Origin: SIRX01 sp965213905
GTDB taxonomy: Bacteria; Actinomycetota; Rubrobacteria; Rubrobacterales; Rubrobacteraceae
Direction: 5' to 3'
Assembly: GCA_965213905.1 (NCBI GenBank)
Contig: OZ243922.1
Location: forward strand, 992,001-1,056,000
Length of the DNA: 64,000 nucleotides
Position numbers and translations under genes: made by a program
In this document: piece by piece, positions 16,529 through 24,850 of the stretch
Position numbering within the stretch: the first letter of the stretch is position 1
How the letters are laid out: each line of letters opens with the position of its first letter
Notes under the pieces: model-generated
What the model saw: the letters and a program-made list of their open reading frames with translations, nothing else
Database searches by the model: none
Told to the model about the DNA's origin: nothing

Positions 16529-17083
16529 ATGGTAGAGGGACCCACGCAACGCTGGTCTTTGAGCGCCGAAGAGTACCTGGAGCTGGAGAAGACCGCCACG
16601 GTAAAACATGAGTACGTGGGCGGCGAGATCCACGCGATGGTCGGCGCCAGCCGGCGTCACAATAGGATCTCGGGCAACATCTTCCGCAAACTCGCGGACG
16701 CGGCAGAAGGCGGGCCTTGCCGGGTCTACATAAGCGGCATGAAGCTACAGGTAGAAGACGTGTTCTACTACCCAGACGTAATGGTCGCCTGTGGAGACGT
16801 TCCGGAGGACGAGTACCTGGAAAACGAGCCGTGCGTGGCGGTCGAGGTGACCTCACCGGGCACCGAAACTATAGACCGTCGCGAGAAGCTCGCCAAATAC
16901 CAGGGCATTCCCTCGCTTCAAGCTTACGTCATCGTGGCCCAGGACCGGCCCTGGGTCTCTCACTACCAGCGCGACGAGAGCGGCATTTGGCTGAGAGGCG
17001 ACCTCTTAAACGAAGGCACTCTACGCATCCCTTGTCCGGAAAGCACGGAACTGACGGTGGACGAGGTCTACGCGGGGCTCTGA
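16529..17083 (+). CDS. Uma2-family (DUF820) putative nuclease
   Basis: 184 residues. The family pattern is clear: YLELEKTATVKHEYVGGEI at the start, then NRISGNIFRKL, a core YYPDVMVACG and VAVEVTSPGTETIDRREK, YQGI, and a late strand ending in VDEVYAGL. Uma2 proteins have a PD-(D/E)xK-like fold; the Asp, Glu and Lys of that core are present. Their biological role is unknown, although they are abundant in cyanobacteria and actinobacteria, often as scattered singletons. The mRNA is probably leaderless. A second, damaged copy lies at 56933. Confidence 0.82.
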   Translation: MVEGPTQRWSLSAEEYLELEKTATVKHEYVGGEIHAMVGASRRHNRISGNIFRKLADAAEGGPCRVYISGMKLQVEDVFYYPDVMVACGDVPEDEYLENEPCVAVEVTSPGTETIDRREKLAKYQGIPSLQAYVIVAQDRPWVSHYQRDESGIWLRGDLLNEGTLRIPCPESTELTVDEVYAGL

Positions 17084-17131
17084 CTCAGCACCAGCCTCTT
17101 GATCCACTATAGATCACGGAACCTCGATACC

Positions 17132-17749
17132 TCAACCCGGAACGTCGGAGCTCTTTATTAGCCCGGTCACCTCTTCCACGGACACTACATCACCGTACTT
17201 TGCGTCTACGTCGTAAAGGTTCGCCGCGTGGGCATCCGGGTTGCGGTCGCCCACGGCCTCCCGCGGCACGACCGGCCGGTAGCCGTACTGCAGGGCGTCT
17301 ACCACCGTGGCCCGGACGCATCCGGAGGTGGAGGCGCCGGTAACGACGAGGGTATCCACGCCCGCCGCCGCGAGGGCGCTCGGCAGGCCGGTGCCGTAGA
17401 AGGCGGAGGCGAAGAGTTTGTTGAATACGGGCTCGGTTTCGCGGGGCGCTATGCGCGGGTCTATCTCGGCCCAGCGGCTGCCGGCTTCGAGGGTGAGTAA
17501 CGCCGGGACTTTGTCTATAAACGCCGCGGCGGTGAGTTTGTCGGATTCTCGGTAAGCGACGGTGGTGAAGAGGACCGGCATTCTGGCCGCGCGGGCGGCT
17601 TCGAGGAGTTTTGCTATGTTCGCGACGGGTTCTTCGAGGTCGCAGGCGAGCGGGGATTCGGGATCTGTAAACCCCAGCGTCATGTCCACGATGATGAGCG
17701 CGGGACGCCGCCCGAAGCCGCCGCGTCCGCCAAAGCCTTCTATCTGCAC
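17132..17749 (-). CDS. isochorismatase-fold cysteine hydrolase (N-carbamoylsarcosine amidase-like)
   Basis: 205 residues with the catalytic triad of the family: Asp in IIVDMTLGF (about 22), Lys in FNKLFAS and Cys in TSGCVRATVVD. The FYGTGLPSAL and SGCVRAT segments match N-carbamoylsarcosine amidohydrolases best, enzymes that release ammonia and CO2 from a carbamoyl group. Its place at the end of a hydantoinase A/B operon supports cleavage of the N-carbamoyl amino acid made by the hydantoinase. GTG at 17749 with a strong AGGAGGTG site; 23 bases after the formamidase-like gene. Confidence 0.82.
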   Translation of the reverse strand: MQIEGFGGRGGFGRRPALIIVDMTLGFTDPESPLACDLEEPVANIAKLLEAARAARMPVLFTTVAYRESDKLTAAAFIDKVPALLTLEAGSRWAEIDPRIAPRETEPVFNKLFASAFYGTGLPSALAAAGVDTLVVTGASTSGCVRATVVDALQYGYRPVVPREAVGDRNPDAHAANLYDVDAKYGDVVSVEEVTGLIKSSDVPG

Positions 17750-17772
17750 GTCTCACACCTCCTGGATGGAGT

Positions 17773-18898
17773 CTACATAAAGATGTCGAGGGGAAGCAGG
17801 GCGCTAACCAGCAGGTTCGGCACGTCCACCGTCTGGCTTATTCGGAGGTCCACGGCGACGCTGCACAGCACGTAGGCCTGCTGACGGGTGAAGCCGCGTT
17901 CCTGCAGGTGCCCGATCATGTTAAGCAGCGCGTTGCGGGCCGCCAGGCTTATGTCCTCGCTCTCGTTTACGCCGTCCCGGCTCACGTTTATGCCGGTGGT
18001 CGCAAAGAAACGTCGCGGGGCGGCGAGTTCCGGAACCGTGAAGTAATCGTCCCAGAAAAACTGAAGGTCTTTTATCCTTTTTTTCTCGCACCTTACCCTT
18101 TCTCACCTGAAAGCTCAGGTGGGTGCGGGAGCGCATCTCGACGGCTGTGCCGCACGCCTCGCAGTCGCCCTGGGCGTAATGGATGTTCCCGCAAGAGACC
18201 ATCCCACCCTCGCGGTACACGGGTACGAGCACCGTCGCACCCGGCGAGAGCTGCTTTATGTCCAGGTTGCCGCCGACCTCCCGCGGTGGAATAGTGCGGA
18301 TGGCTTCTTCGGCCAGGTCGCCCGACGGTACGGCCCCGGTGGGCTCCGGCGGCAGCGAGAAGCCGCCGCGTTCTGCGACCTCGGCTTCGCGTTCGGTTGC
18401 GGCGCGCCGGAGTTCGGTGCTCGGGGCGAGGCCGACCGAGGCCAGGTGCGGGTTGCACCGGATGCGGACGCCGGGTAGCTCGTCGGACTCGGCGTACTCG
18501 TTGCCCCGCAGGCGCCAGTGGACGATGAAAGGTTCTTCGAACTCGTCGCGCAGAAAGCCGAAGCCGGGAACTTCGACCGTGTAGCCCCACTGCTCCCAGG
18601 GGTCGGCCTCTATCTCCCGGAGGTGTATCTCCAGCAGATCCCCCGGCTCCGCGCCCTGGACGTGGACCGGGCCGGTCAGCGAGTGGACCAGGTTCAGGTC
18701 GAGGTTGGCTACGTCGTCCGCCGTGGAGCCGGGCCCTAGTTGGCCGTCGAAGGCGTCGCGGGTCTCGTAGACCACGGTGTCGCCGGGGTCCACCTCCAGG
18801 GCCGATTGCAGGCCCTCGTGCCAGCGATTGTGCCCGGTATCCGGGTCGTCGGCGAGTTGGCGGGCCGGATCTATCGAGATTACGTGTTCTTCAGGCAT
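17773..18898 (-). pseudogene. acetamidase/formamidase-family protein, frameshifted at a 7-T run
   Basis: The first 255 or so residues (AFDGQLGPGS, VHVQGAEPGDLLEIHL, HYAQGDCEACGTAVEM) are typical of FmdA-type amidases that hydrolyse formamide or short amides. The frame then breaks; the remaining family sequence (IKDLQFFWDDYF, GVNESEDISLAARNAL, LLPLDIFM) continues one base out of phase to the stop at 17773. The break coincides with seven T (18078-18084, A7 in the mRNA); six would restore one protein of about 374 residues. It may be a true mutation, transcript slippage or a sequencing error. It follows hyuB by 12 bases and probably serves the same nitrogen-release pathway. Confidence 0.72.
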
Positions 18899-18910
18899 AA
18901 GTCTCTTCCG

Positions 18911-20809
18911 TTACCTGGTTGTCCCGAGTTCTGCAGAGAGCCACTCGTTGAACTCGCGCCGGGTGTCGGCGATGGTGCGCTGCTGCTCTTCCAGCGAGGG
19001 AAGGGCACCGTGGTCGAACTCCGGCAACTCACCCTCGCGCGAGTTCTTTATCTCGTCGCGCTTTGTGCCGGCGGCGTCCGGGTCCACCGAGCCGTTCTCG
19101 GTTAGCATTACGCCGTATTCGCTTTCGGCAGCTTCGCGGCTGACGAGGTTCCATCGCACGTCTTTTGCGACGGCTTCGGGCTCGCGCCCCAGCGGATTCC
19201 CGACGCCGCCGGCGCCCGCCGTCTCGAAGATTAGCCGGTCGCCCTCGTAGACGGGCACGTCGCTTACTTTGGATGGCATCCCGATCTCTTCGCCGCTCTT
19301 ACGGACGAGCGTCTTGCGGGATGCGGCCCCGGGCTTGCCGCCGCCCACGCCGTAGGGAAAGGTGTGGGCGCGGTCGTCCTGGTAGGTAACGTTGCCGTCG
19401 GCCAGAAAGCGGTAGACCTTTTTTATGCCGCAGCCGCCGCGGGCCGCCCCGGCGCCGCAGGAGTCGCGGCGGGCGCTGTACTCCTCGACGATCATCGGGT
19501 AGTAGGTCTCCATGTACTCCGTCGGGACGGCCATGAACTCCGGCCACCAGCTATGGCCGTCAATCCCGTCCTTACCGGGGATGGCCGGTATGCCACCGTA
19601 CAAAATCTCCATCGTCTGGAACGGCTCGCCACCCTCCTTTACGCCGGAGTAGACGAAGTTCGGGCTCGTCCCGTAGGAGCCGGAGACCTGGAAGCCGATG
19701 GCTTTGGCGTAGACGGCACCGAGCACGTCGAACTGGCGGGCCATCACGACGAGGCGGTTGGACAGGGGCGCCGGGGCTTTCGGGCGCAGGACGGAGCCGT
19801 CGGGAATGTTCACGTGGATTATGTCGGCGTAGCCGTCGTTAAAGAGGATCGTGGGGTCTACGGCGGAGATCAGGAACACACCCGCGAACATCTGGAACAT
19901 CTCTTTGTTGAGGAGGAAGTTGACCGGGCCGGGGACCTGGGGGCTGGTACCCTCCCAGTCTAGGTGCAGGTCGTCGCCCTCGCGCCACATGGCGAGCCTC
20001 AGTTTTATGGGGCCGTTTCCGAGGCCGTCGTCGTCGGTGTAGTCCTCGAACTCGAAACGCTGGTTCTCGGGGATGAGCTGCCGGATCAACCCGACAATGC
20101 TCGTCCGCGTCCGGTCGAGCAAAGCGTCGCACGCCTCCAGGTAAGTGTCTTTGCCGAAGCGGGCGCAGATGTCTTTTACTCGCTGGGCCCCGGCGGAGGT
20201 GCCGGCGGCTATCGCCATGATGTCCGCCCGCGTCTCTCGCGGGGTGCGGGAGTTGTGGCAGAAAAAGCGCAGGACTTCTTCGTTGAGCTTGCCGGCGTCG
20301 TAGAGCTTGACGGGCGGCATTCGTACGCCTTCTTCAGAGATAGAGCGGGCGTCTATCGGGATGGAGCCGGCGGTCTTTCCGCCCACGTCCATCAGGTTGC
20401 CCCATTGCAGGGCGTAGCCGACGTGCTCGGGGCTTTCGCCTTCGTCGTAGAAGATCGGGCGTATGAGCAGGATGTCCGGCAGGTGCGAGGTCGAGCCCTC
20501 CATCATGTACGGGTCGTTTAGGGCGATGACGTCGCCGTCCTTGAGGTCTTCGACGGAGTAAGGAGAGTTTTCGAGGACCGTGTCTACAGGGCTGCCGAAC
20601 TGGCCCACGATCATGCGCCCCTTGCGGTCGGCGATGAGGGGGAACTCATCCGCTTGCTCCCGTATGATGGGGCTAACGGCGGTCGTGACCAGCACCCGGT
20701 CCATCTCGTCGCGGATGTTCTTGAGCGCGTTCTCGATAATGTCCAGCGTAACGTGGTCTATATCGTGGTCGCGGACGAAGTCCGGCGTGGCTTGCTCTTG
20801 CAGCGTCAT
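18911..20809 (-). CDS. hyuB: hydantoinase B / oxoprolinase-family subunit
   Basis: 632 residues, the usual size for HyuB. Family signatures include ALNDPYMMEGSTSHLPDI, GGKTAGSIPID, and the GGCGIKKVY/GGGKPGA glycine-rich segments. With HyuA it forms an ATP-dependent amidohydrolase that opens 5-membered cyclic amides such as hydantoins, N-methylhydantoin or 5-oxoproline. The ATG at 20809 lies 4 bases after the hyuA stop with GAGGAGG across the junction, so the two are co-translated. The C-terminal 100 residues are charged and variable. Confidence 0.88.
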   Translation of the reverse strand: MTLQEQATPDFVRDHDIDHVTLDIIENALKNIRDEMDRVLVTTAVSPIIREQADEFPLIADRKGRMIVGQFGSPVDTVLENSPYSVEDLKDGDVIALNDPYMMEGSTSHLPDILLIRPIFYDEGESPEHVGYALQWGNLMDVGGKTAGSIPIDARSISEEGVRMPPVKLYDAGKLNEEVLRFFCHNSRTPRETRADIMAIAAGTSAGAQRVKDICARFGKDTYLEACDALLDRTRTSIVGLIRQLIPENQRFEFEDYTDDDGLGNGPIKLRLAMWREGDDLHLDWEGTSPQVPGPVNFLLNKEMFQMFAGVFLISAVDPTILFNDGYADIIHVNIPDGSVLRPKAPAPLSNRLVVMARQFDVLGAVYAKAIGFQVSGSYGTSPNFVYSGVKEGGEPFQTMEILYGGIPAIPGKDGIDGHSWWPEFMAVPTEYMETYYPMIVEEYSARRDSCGAGAARGGCGIKKVYRFLADGNVTYQDDRAHTFPYGVGGGKPGAASRKTLVRKSGEEIGMPSKVSDVPVYEGDRLIFETAGAGGVGNPLGREPEAVAKDVRWNLVSREAAESEYGVMLTENGSVDPDAAGTKRDEIKNSREGELPEFDHGALPSLEEQQRTIADTRREFNEWLSAELGTTR

Positions 20810-20813
20810 CTCT

Positions 20814-22865
20814 CTATACCTCCTCGATCAGGATGTTCCCGAAGCGGTCCACCGCTCCCCGATAACCGGGTTCGATCACGGTCGTCGTATCGTCTTGCTG
20901 AACAATTGCCGGGCCTTCTACAACGTTGCCGGGCCGCAACGAGTTGCGGTCGTATATGGGCGTCTCCATCCACTCGCCACCGAAGTATGCCTCATCGGTC
21001 CGCATCACCGCGCCAGAGGCGTCGTCCCCGGCCCCGTTCTCGCTCTCCGTCAGGGTTACGCCGGCGATGGTGCCGCGCCCGACAACCCGGAGCGTGGCGA
21101 TCTCCAACGGCGAGTCCGGTAGCTCGAAGTTGTACCGTTGCTTGTGGGTGTCCTCGAAGCGGCTGCGGAGAAAGGCGCTGTTCCCGCCTTCCAGTTCGTC
21201 GTACTCGAAACGGCACGGGATCTGGATGTTCTGCAGGTAGTAGCGGCAGTCCGCGTAGAGGTCGAACCGTTTGTCCTCCTCCGCAACTCCTTCGTTATCC
21301 AGCCACTCGTTAGCCTGGCTTATGAGGCCGTCTACCGTCTCCTTCAACTCCGAAGCCGGGGTCTTCTCGGCGGTCCGGAGGTACGTCTCCGGGAACTCGT
21401 TTTGGATGTCCGATGAGAGGAAGCCGAACGCGCTCATCACGCCCGGCGTCGGCGGTATGACGACCGGCGCCGTCTGCATAAGCTTTCCGAGGGCGTTGGC
21501 GTGCATCGGCCCCGCCCCGCCGAACGCCACGAGCCCGAAGTCCCGGGGGTCGTAGCCGCGCTCCACGCTGACCACCCGCAGCGCCGCGTGCATGTTCTCG
21601 TTCACGATGTCCAAGATAGCTTCGGCGGCCTCCTCGACGCCCATTTCGAGCGGTTCGGCGACGGTCTGGACGGCGTTGCGGGCGGCCTCTTCGTCCAGCT
21701 CCATCGAGCCGCCGAGGGCGACGCCCGGCGGAATGCGGTGGAGCACCACGTTGGCGTCGGTGACGGTCGGGGCTTCGCCGCCGCGCCCGTAAGAGGCCGG
21801 GCCGGGGTCGGCGCCCGCGCTCGCCGGTCCGGCCTGCAACGCGCCGCTGGTCGAGAGAAAGGCTATAGAGCCTCCACCGGCGCCGACGCTGTGGACGTCC
21901 GCCGCCGGGACCTTGAACTGGAAGTAGCCGAGCGACATCTCGCGCTGCACCAGGGCCTCGCCACCCAGGCAGAGCGAGACGTCGGTGGAGGTGCCGCCCA
22001 TGTCGAAAGTCAGAACGTCGGGAACTTCGATCTCCCGGGCCAGGTAAGCCGCGCCCGTGACGCCGCCGGACGGCCCGGAAAGCGCGATCTGGATGGGCCG
22101 CTCGGCGACGGCCTCCGTGCTCATCGCCCCGCCGTCCGACCGGACGATGGAGAGCGTGCCGCCAAACCGCCGCTCCTTCATGGAGTCTTCGAAGTTGTTC
22201 ATGTAGACGATGGTTCGCGGCCTTACGGCGGTGTTTACGACGGTAGTAAGGGTACGCTCGTACTCGCCGTACTCTTGGCCGATGTCGGAGGAGATGGTCA
22301 CCGGCAGTTCGGGCGCAACCTCACGAACTATGTCCCGGGCGCGCCGTTCGTGATCCGGCTTTACGTAAGAGTTCAGGAAACCGATGGCGAGCGATTCTAT
22401 CCCCCGTTCAACCAGGTTCTCTACCGCTTCGCGGACCTGGCTTTCGTCCAGATCCTGGATCACGCTTCCGTCCGGTCCGAGGCGCTCGCTTATGCCTACA
22501 GTATCCGTTGGATCGGCGGGCGGGTCGGGTTTTTGGAGCGCCATCCAGCCGTAGAGCGGTCCCGGCGTCCAGGCGCGGGCCAGGTGCAATATCTGCTCGT
22601 GCCCCTTTGTCGTTAGTAATCCCACCCGCGAGCCGGTATTCGTGAGGATCATGTTCGTGACCACGGTCGTCCCATGAAACAGCAAGTTCAAGTCCTCAAA
22701 AGAGATCCCGACCTTCTCGCAGGTCGTCTCAATGCCGATCACAACCCCTTGTGACGGATCATTCGGCGTGGACAACACTTTCCCCTCGGTCAGTTCACCG
22801 GACTGCTCGTCGAAGACCAGCACGTCCGTAAACGTCCCCCCTACATCAACTGCTACGTTGTACAT
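20814..22865 (-). CDS. hyuA: hydantoinase A / oxoprolinase-family ATP-binding subunit
   Basis: 683 residues with ASKHA-type ATP-binding motifs: VDVGGTFTDVLVFDE at the N-terminus, FHGTTVVTNMIL, SGPSGGVTGAAYLA, FDMGGTSTDVSL and FGGAGPMHA. It couples ATP hydrolysis to ring opening with HyuB. The substrate cannot be fixed from sequence; an adjacent N-carbamoylsarcosine-amidase-like gene points to N-methylhydantoin (creatinine pathway), while other hydantoins or acetone-carboxylase-like roles remain possible. The ATG at 22865 has AAGGGAG, which lies inside the end of the foreign-looking gene upstream (20-nt overlap). Confidence 0.88.
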   Translation of the reverse strand: MYNVAVDVGGTFTDVLVFDEQSGELTEGKVLSTPNDPSQGVVIGIETTCEKVGISFEDLNLLFHGTTVVTNMILTNTGSRVGLLTTKGHEQILHLARAWTPGPLYGWMALQKPDPPADPTDTVGISERLGPDGSVIQDLDESQVREAVENLVERGIESLAIGFLNSYVKPDHERRARDIVREVAPELPVTISSDIGQEYGEYERTLTTVVNTAVRPRTIVYMNNFEDSMKERRFGGTLSIVRSDGGAMSTEAVAERPIQIALSGPSGGVTGAAYLAREIEVPDVLTFDMGGTSTDVSLCLGGEALVQREMSLGYFQFKVPAADVHSVGAGGGSIAFLSTSGALQAGPASAGADPGPASYGRGGEAPTVTDANVVLHRIPPGVALGGSMELDEEAARNAVQTVAEPLEMGVEEAAEAILDIVNENMHAALRVVSVERGYDPRDFGLVAFGGAGPMHANALGKLMQTAPVVIPPTPGVMSAFGFLSSDIQNEFPETYLRTAEKTPASELKETVDGLISQANEWLDNEGVAEEDKRFDLYADCRYYLQNIQIPCRFEYDELEGGNSAFLRSRFEDTHKQRYNFELPDSPLEIATLRVVGRGTIAGVTLTESENGAGDDASGAVMRTDEAYFGGEWMETPIYDRNSLRPGNVVEGPAIVQQDDTTTVIEPGYRGAVDRFGNILIEEV

Positions 22866-23925
22866 GTGTCGCTCCCTTCAGCAGTTCCAACATTTGTAAG
22901 GCTCCTCCAATCTTCGGTTCCAGAGGATATTTTCGTGTAGGTTTCAACAAGTTCAAATACGCATGTGGTGTATCCGAAAACTCACCCTTTTCTCTGACAA
23001 AAGCCTTGTAGCAATAACCGTTCGACACTACGATTGTTTTGCAGTTGGGAAACTCTCTTGCATACTCTCTGGCTTGGTCAGGAGCGTCTTTGGTAATTCC
23101 GGAACTAAAACGTTTGCTCTCCAAAATCAAGCTGCAGCTCCCTTTGTTTACGTTCGGAGAGTTTTTCTCGTATTTCTGGGAAAAGCAAGCGATGTCGATA
23201 CTCTTCCGTCCGTCACCAACTCCCAGCCCGCTAGGACTCAGTTCTATCTTTATCTGTTCTTCTTTCCATCCGAGGGCAAGGAGGAGTGGAACTATAAGAA
23301 ACGTCCTTATCTCATGCTCTTTAATTTCGTCCCAATGCTTGTATTCGAAATCGTAGTAGTGTTTTGCCAGCTTCTGAATATGACGTAGTTTCGATAACAA
23401 ATTCTCAACTGAATCCCACTGCTCTAGTTCTTTAGCCACTTCTTCTAAATCCACAGGTTCTGGTTCAGAAGGCATATTCTTGGGGTCTCCGATTCGTCTT
23501 TTCCCGCAACTTCGTAACACATAGTCTGCGTATTTCCGCAACTCATTCTCTTCACTGATTTGAGTAATCGTGTTGCGAATAGATGTTTTCTTTCCGTCAG
23601 AGACAGGACACCAGTCAACGTAACAATAAGCGGGTAGATCTCATCCATCGAAGTCTCTAAGGATTTCTTTGTCTTTGCAGTCTCTGCATTTGTTTTCACG
23701 TTTCACCACTTCTCCGACAGCAACGATCTCTTGCGCGGTCTTTCCTTCTTCGTCAACTCTCCTTCCTCTGAGTAAAATTCTGTCACCCTTCTCAACATGC
23801 CCCATTCCTTTGCCACACTTTGGCATCCAGTAACGTTCCCCGACGAAAGCCATACCCCAACTGATACACTCTTCATCGTAACTGCGAGCCCCGGTTCCAG
23901 AAGCTACCGTCCAATACTTGGTCAC
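22846..23925 (-). pseudogene. AT-rich nuclease-like gene (EVE/PUA-like N-terminus, HsdR-N-like C-terminus) with in-frame UGA
   Basis: One frame runs from the ATG at 23925 to 22846, broken only by TGA at 23641-23643. The 94 residues before it (MTKYWTVASGTG, KGDRILLRGR, AVGEVVKRE) look like a small PUA/EVE-type barrel. The 264 after it contain HEIRTFLIVPLLLALGW and a nuclease-like SIDIACF...LILESKR pair, as in the N-terminal domain of type I restriction HsdR. The context DFDG-stop-DLPAYCYVDW suggests that a Trp codon (TGG) became TGA. No hairpin of selenocysteine type follows. Base composition is visibly AT-richer than on both sides, so it was probably acquired; it wedges between the HMG-CoA-lyase-like gene and hyuA. 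It may be a dead restriction/defence gene, or two separate proteins. Confidence 0.6.
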
Positions 23926-23956
23926 CCCTTTGCACCTCGCTCTTGTAAATTCACAG

Positions 23957-24850
23957 TTACCCAGATACCGATTCGAAGTTGCCGGCCTTGTATACCTGTC
24001 CCGGAAGTTCCTTGCCGAGTTGTTCGGAGAGCCAAGCGGCCACCTCGATGAGCGCCTCCAAATCTATCCCTGTCTCGTAACCCATGCCGTGCAGCGCGTA
24101 AACCAGATCTTCCGTCGAGATGTTGCCGGTGGCCCGGGGCGCGAAGGGACAGCCGCCGGTACCGCCGACCGAGGCGTCCAGCACGGTCGCCCCGCTCTCC
24201 ACGGCCGCGACGGCGTTGGCGATGCCGGTGTTGCGGGTGTCGTGAAAATGGCATCCAACGGTGACGCCGGTTTTTGAAACTCCTTCTACCAGCTTCCGTA
24301 CCTGTGTCGGAACTCCGACCCCTATAGTGTCGGCCAGAACTATTTCGTCCGGCCCGGCTCCGGCCACCCGGTCGGATATGCCGAGCACCACCCCCGGCTC
24401 CACCGGCCCTTCGAACGGACATCCGAAAGCTGCGGATAGCGTAACCGAGGCACGTACACCGTCCAGCCGGGCCCGCCCTAAGATCCGGGCCGCAAGCTCC
24501 GTCGCGCCGGATACGGTCGTGTTCTGGTTTTTCTTCGCAAACGTATCCGTGACGGGGAACGCGTAACGTACTTCATCCACCCCGGCTTTCACCGCCCGCT
24601 CGTAGCCTTTTTCGTTTAGGATCAGGCCGGCGTAAATAGTATCGGGGTTGCGCCGGAGCCCCCGCACAACCTCCTCGGCCCCGGCCATCTGCGGCACTAG
24701 CTTGGGGTTTACGAAGCTGGCCGCCTCTACCCTGGATAGCCCCGCACCGGCCAACCGGTCACAGAGGCCGGCGCGAACTTCCGGTGAAAGGGTCAAGTCC
24801 TCGTTCTGGAGTCCGTCGCGGGGACCGACGTCTACCACCCCTATCTTCAT
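23957..24850 (-). CDS. hydroxymethylglutaryl-CoA lyase family protein
   Basis: 297 residues, a TIM-barrel DRE-metallolyase: VGPRDGLQNE (catalytic Arg and metal Asp), EAASFVNPKLVPQM, CHFHDTRNTGIANA (metal histidines) and the diagnostic GGTGGCPFAPRATGN with the active-site Cys. The family cleaves HMG-CoA to acetyl-CoA and acetoacetate, last step of leucine breakdown; some members act on other 3-hydroxyacyl-CoAs such as citramalyl-CoA. The ATG at 24850 overlaps the TAA of the CoA-transferase gene by one base, so the transferase may make the CoA ester that this enzyme splits. Confidence 0.87.
   Translation of the reverse strand: MKIGVVDVGPRDGLQNEDLTLSPEVRAGLCDRLAGAGLSRVEAASFVNPKLVPQMAGAEEVVRGLRRNPDTIYAGLILNEKGYERAVKAGVDEVRYAFPVTDTFAKKNQNTTVSGATELAARILGRARLDGVRASVTLSAAFGCPFEGPVEPGVVLGISDRVAGAGPDEIVLADTIGVGVPTQVRKLVEGVSKTGVTVGCHFHDTRNTGIANAVAAVESGATVLDASVGGTGGCPFAPRATGNISTEDLVYALHGMGYETGIDLEALIEVAAWLSEQLGKELPGQVYKAGNFESVSG

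Noticed and set aside
18078..18084. Programmed -1 frameshifting at A-AAA-AAG in the formamidase-like gene
   Set aside because: A -1 shift leads at once to a TAA; the downstream half needs a +1 shift (one base fewer).
21501..22616. 371-codon open frame opposite hyuA
   Set aside because: Same reason; the hyuA reading has all family motifs.
23641..23643. UGA in the nuclease-like gene as a selenocysteine codon
   Set aside because: No GGTCT loop or stable hairpin at 18 bases downstream, and the expected residue is Trp, so a nonsense mutation is more likely.
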